Source: an uncultured Alphaproteobacteria bacterium (GTDB lineage: Bacteria > Pseudomonadota > Alphaproteobacteria > Rs-D84 > CACZYB01). Taken from it: 64,000 bases of DNA. The stretch is taken from contig CALXQL010000005.1 of the NCBI GenBank assembly GCA_944390685.1, positions 1 through 64,000 on the forward strand, written 5' to 3'. The notes below the pieces were generated by a model. The model made no database searches, was not told the origin of the DNA, and saw only the letters and a list, made by a program, of their open reading frames with translations. The position numbers were made by a program, and so were the translations under genes. This document shows, in pieces, positions 54,494 through 63,683 of this stretch. Every line of letters starts with the position of its first letter. Within the stretch, counting starts at the first letter, position 1.

Positions 54494-56506
54494 TTACATA
54501 AAATTATAAGGATCTATATCAATTTTTAATTTAATAGATGAAGGTATATTGACAAAATTAAACCATTTCAAAATAATGTCTTGAATTTTAATATTTCTAT
54601 TAACTATAAGTAAAAATCGTTTTCTATAATTTTTTTTAATAAATGATAAAGGAGCATCAATTGGTCCAAAACAAGAAATGCCATCAATTCCCAAAGGAGC
54701 CCTTTTTACTAAGTGAAAACAAAAAGCATCTAACACTTGTTTATTTTTTGATGATAAAATTACACTTGCCAATTTTGAAAACGGAGGCATATTTGCAATT
54801 TGCCTATTTTTAAGTTCTTCTTTTACAAAACTATCTCTATCATTATTGACAATTGCACTCATGACGGGATTATCGGGATTAAAAGTTTGAATTATAACTT
54901 CACCTTTTTTTTCACCTCGTCCGGCTCTACCTGATACTTGAGTTAAAAGCTGAAAAGTATTTTCATTTGCTCTTAAATCTGCACCGCTGAAACTCATATC
55001 TCCATCAACAACCCCCACAAGAGTCAAATCTGGGAAATGATGACCTTTTACGACTATTTGAGTTCCAATGATAATATCAACTTCTTTATTTTCAATTTGC
55101 TTAATAATTTGATTTAGTTTTGTTTGAGAAGTAATATTGTCGGAAGAAATTGTAGTAATTCTTGCATTAGGGAACCTTAATTTCACTTCTTCTTCAATTC
55201 TTTCAATTCCAGGACCACATAAAAACCAAGAATTTTCTTTTTCACATTCCGGACACTTTGGCGGAAGTTTTGAAGAATATCCGCAATGATGACAATAACA
55301 TCTTGTATTATCTTTATTATGAGCAGTCAAATATACACTACAATTTGGACATTGTATCCTATATCCACAAGAAGAGCATAATACAAGCGGAGCATAACCA
55401 CGCCTATTAATATATAACATAACCTGGTTTCCTAATAAAAGATTTTGATTTATCTTATTTACCAAAGGATTTGATAACCAAGTTTGCCCCCAATCTTGTT
55501 TTTCTGGCTTGTCTTGTCGTAAATCAATAAGTTCCACTTTAGGCATAACCGCCTCACCAAAACGGGAAGTTAATTTCACGATAGAATATTTCCCATTATT
55601 GACATTATTTAAAGTTTCAATTGAAGGTGTGGCGGATGCTAATATAATAGGTATTTTATCAATAGATGCTTTTAATACAGCCATATCACGACCTTGATAA
55701 ATGACACCATCTTCTTGTTTATAAGAATTATCATGTTCCTCATCAAGCACAATTAATGCTAAATTTTTATAAGGAAGAAAAAGAGAAGATCTAGTCCCCA
55801 CTATAACCTTTGCTTCACCGGAAAAAATGGCTTTCCAATTATCGCGACGTTGAGCCTTTGTAATGCCACTATGCCATAACACAGGCTTAATACCAAACCT
55901 ACTTTCAAACTTGCTTAAAAATTGTCCGGTTAAAGAAATTTCCGGAAGCATTATAAGTATTTGATTTTGAATATTATTTAAGGCTTTTGCAACAACATTG
56001 AAATACACTTCGGTTTTACCGCTTCCTGTAATTCCATCAAGAAGTGATACGGAAAAACCATTATTTAATTTTTGTGATAAAGTATCCACAGCCAATTTTT
56101 GTTCATCACTTAAATTTACGGGAATATAAGATGGTATATAATTTCTTTTTTCATTTTTTATTTTTTTTGAAAAAATTTCATCAAAACCAATTACCATTTT
56201 TAATATATTGCCCATATAATTAAGATTATATTCAGCAACTTTTTTAATAAAATTTAATTGATTAAGAGATAATTTAGCATCATTTATCTTTGATGAAATG
56301 AACTTTACTTTTGATATATCATAATCCAAAGGTTTATCATTTTGTGAAATAATCACCCCTACCACTTGCTTATTACGAAAAGGCACATATACTAAATCTC
56401 CAATTGAAAAATTGTCATTATCTGGAATGATATAATCATATCCATCACTTGCAAGTGAAAGTAATACTTTAACTATTGAACCAGCAATAAGTTTTGTATT
56501 TTCCAT
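54494..56506 (-). CDS. priA: Primosomal helicase PriA
   Basis: 670 aa. Restarts stalled replication forks. Helicase Walker A in LLDGITGSGKTEVYFNVVAK, DEEHD box in LIVLDEEHDNSYKQEDG, zinc-binding cysteines in LCSSCGYRIQCPNCSVYLTA and RCYCHHCGYSSKLPPKCPEC. The start ATG shares its A with the queA stop (TAATG), so translation is coupled. Confidence 0.95.
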   Translation of the reverse strand: MENTKLIAGSIVKVLLSLASDGYDYIIPDNDNFSIGDLVYVPFRNKQVVGVIISQNDKPLDYDISKVKFISSKINDAKLSLNQLNFIKKVAEYNLNYMGNILKMVIGFDEIFSKKIKNEKRNYIPSYIPVNLSDEQKLAVDTLSQKLNNGFSVSLLDGITGSGKTEVYFNVVAKALNNIQNQILIMLPEISLTGQFLSKFESRFGIKPVLWHSGITKAQRRDNWKAIFSGEAKVIVGTRSSLFLPYKNLALIVLDEEHDNSYKQEDGVIYQGRDMAVLKASIDKIPIILASATPSIETLNNVNNGKYSIVKLTSRFGEAVMPKVELIDLRQDKPEKQDWGQTWLSNPLVNKINQNLLLGNQVMLYINRRGYAPLVLCSSCGYRIQCPNCSVYLTAHNKDNTRCYCHHCGYSSKLPPKCPECEKENSWFLCGPGIERIEEEVKLRFPNARITTISSDNITSQTKLNQIIKQIENKEVDIIIGTQIVVKGHHFPDLTLVGVVDGDMSFSGADLRANENTFQLLTQVSGRAGRGEKKGEVIIQTFNPDNPVMSAIVNNDRDSFVKEELKNRQIANMPPFSKLASVILSSKNKQVLDAFCFHLVKRAPLGIDGISCFGPIDAPLSFIKKNYRKRFLLIVNRNIKIQDIILKWFNFVNIPSSIKLKIDIDPYNFM

Positions 56507-57531
56507 TAGTTAGACTTTCTTTTTAAAAGCGATGCATCACCATAGGAATAAAAACGATAATCATTATCCTTTGCAAATTGATAAGCTTTTTTCATTTCAT
56601 CAATTCCGGCAAAAGCCGATACCAACATGAATAAAGTTGATTTAGGAAGATGGAAATTAGTCATCAAATAATCAACAGATTTAAAATCATAAGGAGGAGT
56701 GATAAAAATATCTGTTTCCCCTTCAAATGGATGAATCATGCCATCATCATCAACAGCGGATTCCAAAAGTCGTAAAGATGTTGTTCCCACTGCAACAATT
56801 TTTCTATTTTGCTTTTTTGCATTATTTATTTTATCTGCAACTTCTTTTGTTATTATACCAAATTCGGCATGCATTTTATGATCTTTTGTATCTTCCACTT
56901 TCACAGGTTGAAAAGTCCCCGCTCCCACATGTAAAGTCAAAAATAAAAGTTCAATTCCTTTATTTTTTAATTTATTAAGTAAATCATCGGTGAAATGTAA
57001 TCCGGCCGTAGGTGCAGCCACAGCCCCCTCCTCTTTTGCATATATTGTTTGATAAGCCTCTTCATCTTCCTTTGTAGCTTCTCTTTTTAAATAAGGAGGA
57101 AGAGGAAGTTCACCAATTTCATTTAACATAATAAATAAATCGCCACCGCCAAGATTGAATTGAACCTCTACGCCACTTTCACCTTGTTTTGATAAAACTT
57201 TACAATTAAAATCATTTGTAAAAACAATAACATCGCCTATATTAAGTTTTTTTGAATTTCTAATAAAGGCAAGCCAAGTATCAAAATTTATGTTTTTATG
57301 AAGCATAACTTCAAACTTACGATTATTACAAATGCCATAAAGTCGTGCTGGAATGACTTTAGTATCATTAAACACCATCACGGCATTATCTGGTAGCACA
57401 TCAACTAAATCTTTTACTTTTTTATTAACCAATTCTGGAACTAAAAGTAATTTTGCCTCATCACGTTTTTTCAAAGGTTCCTTAGCAATGAAATGTTCCG
57501 GCAAATCAAAATCAAAAAAATCAACACGCAT
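56506..57531 (-). CDS. queA: S-adenosylmethionine:tRNA ribosyltransferase-isomerase
   Basis: 341 aa. Penultimate step of queuosine synthesis. FDFDLPEHFIAKEPLKKRDE, AVMVFNDTKVIPARLYG, AAPTAGLHFTDDLLNKLKNK, and the LHVGAGTFQPVKVEDTKDHK block are characteristic. The priA start overlaps its stop. Confidence 0.96.
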   Translation of the reverse strand: MRVDFFDFDLPEHFIAKEPLKKRDEAKLLLVPELVNKKVKDLVDVLPDNAVMVFNDTKVIPARLYGICNNRKFEVMLHKNINFDTWLAFIRNSKKLNIGDVIVFTNDFNCKVLSKQGESGVEVQFNLGGGDLFIMLNEIGELPLPPYLKREATKEDEEAYQTIYAKEEGAVAAPTAGLHFTDDLLNKLKNKGIELLFLTLHVGAGTFQPVKVEDTKDHKMHAEFGIITKEVADKINNAKKQNRKIVAVGTTSLRLLESAVDDDGMIHPFEGETDIFITPPYDFKSVDYLMTNFHLPKSTLFMLVSAFAGIDEMKKAYQFAKDNDYRFYSYGDASLLKRKSN

Positions 57532-57613
57532 AATAAAACTCCTAACAAAAATATATTTAATATAAAAAACAAATAAAATAAAGAAAAAAGATATTATTTA
57601 TTAAGAAAATAAT

Positions 57614-58864
57614 CTATTCTTGTAAAATCTTATCAATTGCACGGGAAAGAGAATAAGCTAATTTTTCCCTATACCATTTTTGATTAAGTTTCTTTTCTTC
57701 ATCTTTGTTAGAAAGGAATCCCATTTCCGCCAATACCGAAGGGACAGAAGAACGAAGCACCATAAAAGGAGCCTCTCTAACTGGTCTATCTACACAAAGA
57801 ACATCTTGTTTTACTTGTTTAACTATTTCATCGGCAATTTCAACTGAGGCAATTTTAACTTGGGTTTGCATTAAATCCCCCAAAATATTTTTTGTGATTC
57901 TGTCATAAGAATCAAAAGTTCCAATACCAATTAAATCGGAAGCGTTTTCCTTTTCCGCCAATTTTTTAGATTCTTCATCGGTTGCCTTTTCTGATAAAGT
58001 ATAGATTGAAAAACCTTTTGTTGTTTTTTTGGGACTGCTATCAGCATGAATAGATATGAATAAATCGGCATTATTTTTTTCGGCTATATAAGAACGTTCA
58101 GCCAAAGGAAGGAATATATCCGTATCCCTAGTCATTACAATTTTGTAATTAGGATTTTTTTTCAAAATGTCGCGAAGTTGTTTAGCCATACTTAGAACGA
58201 TATTTTTTTCTTTTGTTCCACCAATACCAATCGCACCAGGATCTTTTCCACCATGTCCAGCATCAATCACAATTACCTTTTTATCCTTTTTTATAGATTT
58301 TTTTGATGTAGTAGTTGTTGTAGTCGTTTTCACTTCTACTTTTTTTGATGAAGAAGAAACGTTTTTAGATGATGAAGTGATTTCAATTTCAACTTCCTCT
58401 TCATTTACAATGGTTTTATTATTTGATTTTGTGTTGGAAAGTTTATCAAATTCAGTTTGTGAAGCGCTTTCAATATCAACCACAAGCCTATAATTTTTAT
58501 TATCACCTATTGGGTTTAAAATGAAATCTTTTTTTACTTTTGCAAAAGCAGTTAAATCTAAAACAATTCTTGCTGTATCATCATCATATTCACCAAGTCT
58601 TACTTCATCAATGAAACCAGTTTTAGAAGATTCCTTTTTTACATTTGAAATATCAATATCATCAATATCAATAACAATTCTTTGAGGATTATTGAGATAA
58701 AAAATATTATACGATGGTTTTGATGAGGTTTCTAAAACAAAACGAGAAACATTGCCAGATTGAATTCCGGTTCTAAAAAGTATCGCCCTTCCCGATGCAA
58801 ATACCGGAAAAGAATAAAAAGCAAAACATAAAACAACTAATACATTTTTAAACCATTTAAACAC
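57614..58864 (-). CDS. N-acetylmuramoyl-L-alanine amidase (AmiC-type)
   Basis: 416 aa. Signal peptide (VLVVLCFAFYSFPVFAS), AMIN domain at about 25-130 (FVLETSSKPSYNIFYLNNPQ), a Ser/Thr/Lys linker, and a zinc Amidase_3 domain with IDAGHGGKDPGAIGIGGTKE, the DLFISIHADSSP block, and the LAEMGFLSNKDEE ending. Cleaves cell-wall stem peptides during septum splitting. It is the only gene between its promoter region and queA. Confidence 0.93.
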   Translation of the reverse strand: MFKWFKNVLVVLCFAFYSFPVFASGRAILFRTGIQSGNVSRFVLETSSKPSYNIFYLNNPQRIVIDIDDIDISNVKKESSKTGFIDEVRLGEYDDDTARIVLDLTAFAKVKKDFILNPIGDNKNYRLVVDIESASQTEFDKLSNTKSNNKTIVNEEEVEIEITSSSKNVSSSSKKVEVKTTTTTTTSKKSIKKDKKVIVIDAGHGGKDPGAIGIGGTKEKNIVLSMAKQLRDILKKNPNYKIVMTRDTDIFLPLAERSYIAEKNNADLFISIHADSSPKKTTKGFSIYTLSEKATDEESKKLAEKENASDLIGIGTFDSYDRITKNILGDLMQTQVKIASVEIADEIVKQVKQDVLCVDRPVREAPFMVLRSSVPSVLAEMGFLSNKDEEKKLNQKWYREKLAYSLSRAIDKILQE

Positions 58865-58950
58865 TGAATAAAACCGCCTCCTTATGCGAAACTTTTCATA
58901 ATTATAAGATAAAAAAAGAAAAAATCAAACCAAAATTAAAATAAAAAAAC

Positions 58951-58979
58951 TTGTAAAATTATAAAAAATCATATATATT
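58951..58979 (+). promoter_or_regulatory. Possible promoter for the RNase E/G gene
   Basis: TTGTAA (58951-58956), 17-nt spacer, TATATT (58974-58979). Using it would give a leader of about 180 nt. The 302-nt gap 58865-59166 holds this, the amidase promoter region, and an AT-rich leader with a small TGTC-GACA hairpin near 59057; I see no convincing small gene in it. Confidence 0.45.
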
Positions 58980-59166
58980 AAAAAAGTTAAATAAAAAAAT
59001 AATAAAATAAAAATGATACAATTACTAATAAAGTTTCTAAAAAATATAAATGTTTTGTCAAATGGCGACACTACATCTCTATATTTTTATTTATTTAACA
59101 ATGCTGTATTAAGCACTACGCAAAAAGATTTTTATAAAAATAGATTATATTGGAGAATTGAAAAAA

Positions 59167-60963
59167 ATGACAAAAAAAATGTTAATAGATGCAACCCATT
59201 CCGAACAGACCAGAGTTGCTATAATAGAAAATAACACACTTGAAGATTTTGAATTAGAAACAATAAATAAAAAGGAAATAAAGGGAAATATATATTTAGC
59301 AAAAGTTGTAAGAGTTGAACCATCACTTCAATCTGCATTTGTTGAATATGGTGGCACTCGTCACGGATTTTTACCATTTTCTGAAATACACCCAGATTAT
59401 TTCCAAATACCAATAGAGGATAAAAAGGCTCTTCTCATCACTTCCCAAGATGATAGCGATGAAGATGATGATAAAGAAGCAAGTGAATCTTCTGTTGAAA
59501 CTTTCGCCGATGATGAAGATGAAGTTGCAGAACGCCAAGCTGAAGAAAAAAGAAAACAACTTCTTCGCCAATATAAAATACAAGAAGTTATCAAGTCCGG
59601 ACAAATCTTACTTATTCAAGTTGAAAAAGAAGAAAGAGGAAATAAAGGTGCGGCAATCACAACCTATATTTCACTTGCTGGAAGATATTGTGTTTTGATG
59701 CCAAATAGTAATAAACGCATTAAATATGGTGTATCCCGTAAAATTCCTTATGGTGAAGAAAGAAAGAATTTAAAAGAAATTTTAAAGGATTTACCAATTC
59801 CAGAGGGTATGACCGTAATTGCTCGCACTGCTGGATGTAATAAAAATTATAAAGAATTGTTGGGTGATTATAATTACCTAATATCACTTTGGAATGAAAT
59901 AAGAAAAACAACATTGGCATCAATTGCACCTGCTTTAATACATGAGGAAAGCGACCTACTCCGTCGTGCAATAAGGGATATGTATAAAGCGGATATGGAA
60001 GAAATTTTAATTGAAGGATATGAAGGTTATAAAAAGGCGCTTGATTTTGCAAAACAAATCAATTTTGATGATATGAAAAAAATAAAGGAATATAAAAATC
60101 CAGCACCATTATTCATAGAATATAGAGTTGAAGCACAACTTGAAGCGGTTCAAAATCCAATTGTAAAATTACCAAGTGGAGGTTATTTAGTAATAAATCC
60201 AACTGAGGCATTAACAGCAATTGATGTAAATTCCGGTCGTGCAACTAAGGAACGTAATATTGAAGAAACTGCACTAAAAACTAATTTAGAAGCCGCCCAA
60301 GAAGTGGGACGTCAACTTCGTCTTCGTGATATGGGAGGTTTGGTTGTAGTTGATTTTATTGATATGTTGGAAGCAAAACATAACCAAGCTGTTGAACAAA
60401 AAATGAGAGAGGCTCTTAAAAAAGATAGGGCAAAAGTTCAAATGGCAAAACTTTCTCAATTTGGTTTGATGGAAATTTCCCGTCAAAGACTTCGTCCAAG
60501 CTTTTTAGAAGTAAGCCACAAAACTTGCCCACATTGTTTGGGAACTGGATTGGTGCCATCTGTTCAAACCGCATCTATTAATTTAATAAGACATATTGAG
60601 GAAGAACTTCTAAAAAAAGTATCAAAACGTATATATGTATCAATTCCATCTGATATTGCTCTTTATACACTTAATCAAAAAAGAGATGATATATTGGAAC
60701 TTGAAGAAAGATATGGAACAAGCATCATAATAAATGGTGATGATACCATTTTAAATGAAAAAGCTTATGTCATAGAAAAGATGGATTTAGATAAAAATTT
60801 AAATACATATTTTAGGGAAAAAGAGCCTATAAACACAAAATTAAAAAATAATATGAAAAAAATTAAAAATCAGGAGGTTTTAAAAAAGACTCCAGCAAAT
60901 AAAATGACTAAAACAAAAAATAAAAAGAAAAAAGGCTTTTTATCTCGCCTATTTGGTAATTAA
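59167..60963 (+). CDS. Ribonuclease E/G
   Basis: 598 aa from the ATG at 59167 (GGAG 11 nt upstream; a TTG at 59158 is too close to it). S1 domain near residues 35-120 interrupted by an acidic insert (DDSDEDDDKEASESS), then the DNase-I-like catalytic core with AIDVNSGRATKERNIEETAL and VVVDFIDMLEAKHN, and the zinc-link CPHCLGTG. It is shorter than classical RNase E; there is no long scaffold region, only a Lys-rich tail ending KGFLSRLFGN. It may be the sole RNase E/G of the organism. Terminator follows. Confidence 0.92.
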   Translation: MTKKMLIDATHSEQTRVAIIENNTLEDFELETINKKEIKGNIYLAKVVRVEPSLQSAFVEYGGTRHGFLPFSEIHPDYFQIPIEDKKALLITSQDDSDEDDDKEASESSVETFADDEDEVAERQAEEKRKQLLRQYKIQEVIKSGQILLIQVEKEERGNKGAAITTYISLAGRYCVLMPNSNKRIKYGVSRKIPYGEERKNLKEILKDLPIPEGMTVIARTAGCNKNYKELLGDYNYLISLWNEIRKTTLASIAPALIHEESDLLRRAIRDMYKADMEEILIEGYEGYKKALDFAKQINFDDMKKIKEYKNPAPLFIEYRVEAQLEAVQNPIVKLPSGGYLVINPTEALTAIDVNSGRATKERNIEETALKTNLEAAQEVGRQLRLRDMGGLVVVDFIDMLEAKHNQAVEQKMREALKKDRAKVQMAKLSQFGLMEISRQRLRPSFLEVSHKTCPHCLGTGLVPSVQTASINLIRHIEEELLKKVSKRIYVSIPSDIALYTLNQKRDDILELEERYGTSIIINGDDTILNEKAYVIEKMDLDKNLNTYFREKEPINTKLKNNMKKIKNQEVLKKTPANKMTKTKNKKKKGFLSRLFGN

Positions 60964-60965
60964 AA

Positions 60966-60990
60966 AAAACTCCCATTTGGGAGTTTTTTT
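60966..60990. terminator. Bidirectional hairpin terminator
   Basis: AAACTCCC, loop ATTT, GGGAGTTTTTTT, between the RNase gene and the convergent 232-aa gene. The loop and core resemble the terminators at 22448 and 61911. Confidence 0.82.
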
Positions 60991-61687
60991 ATTTTTGAAA
61001 TTCAGATTTAACTATCTTTACAAAATCTAAATCTCTACCATGTGGTAGTTCTTTTTTTATCCTTTTTTCTAAATTTGTTGGATATGTTTCAATTCTTGGA
61101 GCATAAATATTTCCCTTTTTTGCAATAAAGACTTCATTTTTATTGATATATTCCCCAATTTGTTTTGTGCTATTAAGAATTACTTGTTTTAAATTGCTAC
61201 TATAAGGCATAAAATTATTTCCAACTCTTTCAACATCAGTTCCAATGAAAAATTTCATTCCTTTATCCATATATAAGAAATTATCATAAATAATTTTTGT
61301 ATCCATAGCATCAAAATAAGTTATTTGCCCATTAACAACTTCTAAAATCATTTTATTAGTTTTTTTATCAAAAAGTTTGAAAAGTCTTCTATCACCAGTA
61401 TGATAAACTTCATGATTTTGTAATATTTTGTTAAAGACTTCATAAAAACCATCATAAACTCCTAAAAAGTTTATCAAATTATAAAAACCATCTTTTGTAT
61501 CTAAAATAAAATAATCAAGCATAAATTCTGAATCTCTTAAAGAATATATAGCATTGCGGTTTGTATATTGAATAGCTATACGATTATTAAAAAATAAAAA
61601 TTCCTTTGGAGCATTTTCAACATTTTCTCTTGTATCAAAAATAGAATAAGTTGGCTTTTCAAAATCATTAAAATAATTTTTCTTCAT
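60989..61687 (-). CDS. Protein of unknown function
   Basis: 232 aa, not recognised. MKKNYFNDFEKPTYSIFDTR at the start; aromatic-rich alpha/beta protein with no signal peptide or membrane segment and a Lys/Arg-rich C-terminus. Upstream, AAAGGG and a TTGACA promoter support expression. Confidence 0.62.
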   Translation of the reverse strand: MKKNYFNDFEKPTYSIFDTRENVENAPKEFLFFNNRIAIQYTNRNAIYSLRDSEFMLDYFILDTKDGFYNLINFLGVYDGFYEVFNKILQNHEVYHTGDRRLFKLFDKKTNKMILEVVNGQITYFDAMDTKIIYDNFLYMDKGMKFFIGTDVERVGNNFMPYSSNLKQVILNSTKQIGEYINKNEVFIAKKGNIYAPRIETYPTNLEKRIKKELPHGRDLDFVKIVKSEFQK

Positions 61688-61721
61688 AATAAAACCCTTT
61701 CAATTAAATAAATATCCAACG

Positions 61722-61749
61722 AATATAACACAAAAACATTCTTTGTCAA
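61722..61749 (-). promoter_or_regulatory. Consensus promoter for the 232-aa gene
   Basis: Minus-strand TTGACA (61744-61749), 16-nt spacer, TATATT (61722-61727). Confidence 0.6.
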
Positions 61750-61779
61750 TAATAAGATTATTAAAAAGTAATTTTTTCA

Positions 61780-61808
61780 TTGATTTTAATAAAAAAGTAT
61801 TGTAAAAT
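61780..61808 (+). promoter_or_regulatory. Promoter for the tRNA
   Basis: TTGATT (61780-61785), 17-nt spacer, TAAAAT (61803-61808), 14 nt before the tRNA. Confidence 0.55.
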
Positions 61809-61822
61809 ACTAAACATCTTTT

Positions 61823-61899
61823 GGGAATGTAGCTCAGTTGGTTAGAGCTACCCGCTCATAACGGGTCGGTCGTTGGTTCGAGTCCATCCATTCCCACCA
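61823..61899 (+). tRNA. tRNA with CAT anticodon (Met, or Ile2 if lysidine-modified)
   Basis: 77 nt including an encoded CCA. Acceptor GGGAATG/CATTCCC pairs fully, D arm GCTC/GAGC, anticodon stem ACCCG/CGGGT with loop CTCATAA, and T arm GTTGG-TTCGAGT-CCATC with one T-T mismatch at 50-64. The lack of three G-C pairs in the anticodon stem argues against initiator tRNA. The choice between elongator Met and Ile2 cannot be made by eye. Confidence 0.93.
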
Positions 61900-61910
61900 T
61901 AAAAAATCAT

Positions 61911-61933
61911 CCTCCCAAATGGGAGGTTTTTTT
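61911..61933 (+). terminator. Terminator of the tRNA transcript
   Basis: CCTCCC-AAAT-GGGAGG followed by seven T. Identical (on the opposite strand) to the core after glyA. Confidence 0.87.
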
Positions 61934-62020
61934 ATAAATCAAAAGATAAATATATCTATTGCAAAAATTCCTCTAATACATTATTATAAAAAGCAAATAA
62001 ATTTAAATTCAGGAGTTAAA

Positions 62021-62755
62021 ATGACAACACCTATTAAAAAAAATGTAATATGTATGAAATGGGGAACAAAATTCGGTCCACAATATGTAAATCGCCTTTA
62101 TGAAATGGTTGAAAAAAATTTAACTATACCACATAGATTTATTTGCTTTACCGATGATACAACTGGTCTAAATAAAGGAATAGAAACTTTCCCTATTCCC
62201 GAAGTATCGTTTAAAAATGGTCCTGAAAGAGGTTGGAATAAATTGGGTGTTTTTCGTAAAACTTTGGCTGATTTGGAAGGTGAAGCTCTATTTTTGGATT
62301 TAGATGTTTTAATCATAAGAAATATTGATGAGTTTTTCAATCAAGTAGGTGATTTTTTCATAATAAAAGATTGGGATTTTAAAAACTATATTGGAAATTC
62401 TTCCGTTTTCAAATTCACAATAGGACAACACGATGATATAGTTGACTATTTTGAAAAACATAGTGATGAAATAAGACAAGAATTTAGAAATGAACAAGCT
62501 TATCTTTCATATAAAATGAAGGAAAAAGGTATACTTCAATATTGGCCTAAACAATGGTGTGTAAGTTTTAAAAGACATTGCCTAAAACCATTTCCTCTAA
62601 ATTGGTTTATGAGCCCTACTCTCCCAAAGGATACAAAAATTCTTATATTCCATGGGCATCCAAATCCCGAAGAAGCATACAAAGGTTATACTGGAAAATT
62701 TGGTTTCCGCCATGTAAAACCAACAAAATGGATGGAAAAATATTGGAAGGTATAA
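62021..62755 (+). CDS. Glycosyltransferase-like protein (GT-A fold)
   Basis: 244 aa from the ATG at 62021, which has AGGAG immediately upstream; the longer frame starts inside the tRNA terminator. A DxD-type motif occurs in EALFLDLDVLIIRNIDEFFN, with VICMKWGTKFGPQYVNRLYE at the start and WPKQWCVSFKRHC later. It resembles nucleotide-sugar transferases of surface polysaccharide synthesis. It is followed after 1 nt by a GT8 gene. Confidence 0.78.
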   Translation: MTTPIKKNVICMKWGTKFGPQYVNRLYEMVEKNLTIPHRFICFTDDTTGLNKGIETFPIPEVSFKNGPERGWNKLGVFRKTLADLEGEALFLDLDVLIIRNIDEFFNQVGDFFIIKDWDFKNYIGNSSVFKFTIGQHDDIVDYFEKHSDEIRQEFRNEQAYLSYKMKEKGILQYWPKQWCVSFKRHCLKPFPLNWFMSPTLPKDTKILIFHGHPNPEEAYKGYTGKFGFRHVKPTKWMEKYWKV

Positions 62756-62756
62756 A

Positions 62757-63683
62757 ATGCAAAAAGTGAATATAGCATTTTGTTTTGATAAAAATCTATG
62801 GAAACATTTTTGTGTGGAAATAATATCATTATTAAATGTATCAAAAAACAAATGCGATTATGATATATATGCAATAATATCAAATGATATTACAAAAGAT
62901 ATTCAAGAAGAAATAAGAAAAATTTTTGATAAATATAATATCAATTCAACTTTAACATTTATACCAATAACTAATGATTTTAAAAAATCAAAAACAAATA
63001 AGGAAAAAGGATTTTATTTCCGCCTTCATCTTCCACAATTATTACCAAATATTGATAAAATAATATATGCGGATATAGATATAATTTTTAATAAAGATTT
63101 AAAGGATTTTTATAATCAAGATATGAAAGATTATATTCTTTTTGGGGTAAAGGATGGACTTAATATAACACGTCCATGGAAAAAACATATGGCAAGAATC
63201 CCAAAAAATTATAATACCTATTTCACAAAGGGGGATTATATAAATTCCGGTGTTTTATTGATGAATTTAAAAGCCATGAGAAAACTTAACCTCTATAAAG
63301 AATTTTGTGATTTAATGGAACTATCTTTTCCACATAGGGATCAAGATATTTTGAATATAACTTGTAAAAATCATATAAAAATATTACCTCTAAAATATAA
63401 TTTCACCCCCCGTTCCACACACAAATATAAAAAATTGATAAAAGAAAAATATATGACAAATATTGAATTGAAAGAAGCCAAAAGCTCAGCAATCATTTAT
63501 CATTTTATAAATCATAATCCATGGAATAAAATAACAAAGAAAGCCAATCTATGGTGGCAATACGCCCACCTAACCCCATATTATGAAGATTTTAAAAAGA
63601 ATTTTTTAAACAAAACTAGCCCTTTACAAAAGATGAAATTTTTTATAATGGAATATAAAAATAAAAGAGGAATAAATGATTAA
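62757..63683 (+). CDS. Family 8 glycosyltransferase
   Basis: 308 aa. GT8 layout: NIAFCFDKNLWKHFCVEIIS at the N-terminus, DxD metal site in IDKIIYADIDIIFNKDL, the acceptor-site YINSGVLLMNLKAMRKL, and DQDILNITCKN. GT8 enzymes add glucose or galactose to LPS core. Overlaps the next gene by 8 nt. Confidence 0.88.
   Translation: MQKVNIAFCFDKNLWKHFCVEIISLLNVSKNKCDYDIYAIISNDITKDIQEEIRKIFDKYNINSTLTFIPITNDFKKSKTNKEKGFYFRLHLPQLLPNIDKIIYADIDIIFNKDLKDFYNQDMKDYILFGVKDGLNITRPWKKHMARIPKNYNTYFTKGDYINSGVLLMNLKAMRKLNLYKEFCDLMELSFPHRDQDILNITCKNHIKILPLKYNFTPRSTHKYKKLIKEKYMTNIELKEAKSSAIIYHFINHNPWNKITKKANLWWQYAHLTPYYEDFKKNFLNKTSPLQKMKFFIMEYKNKRGIND

Noticed and set aside
59013-59234. 73-codon frame before the RNase E/G gene
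   Set aside because: It overlaps the start of the RNase gene in another frame, lacks a ribosome site and has no family pattern.
61919-62020. Longer N-terminus for the first glycosyltransferase
   Set aside because: It begins inside the tRNA terminator; AGGAG before 62021 sets the start.
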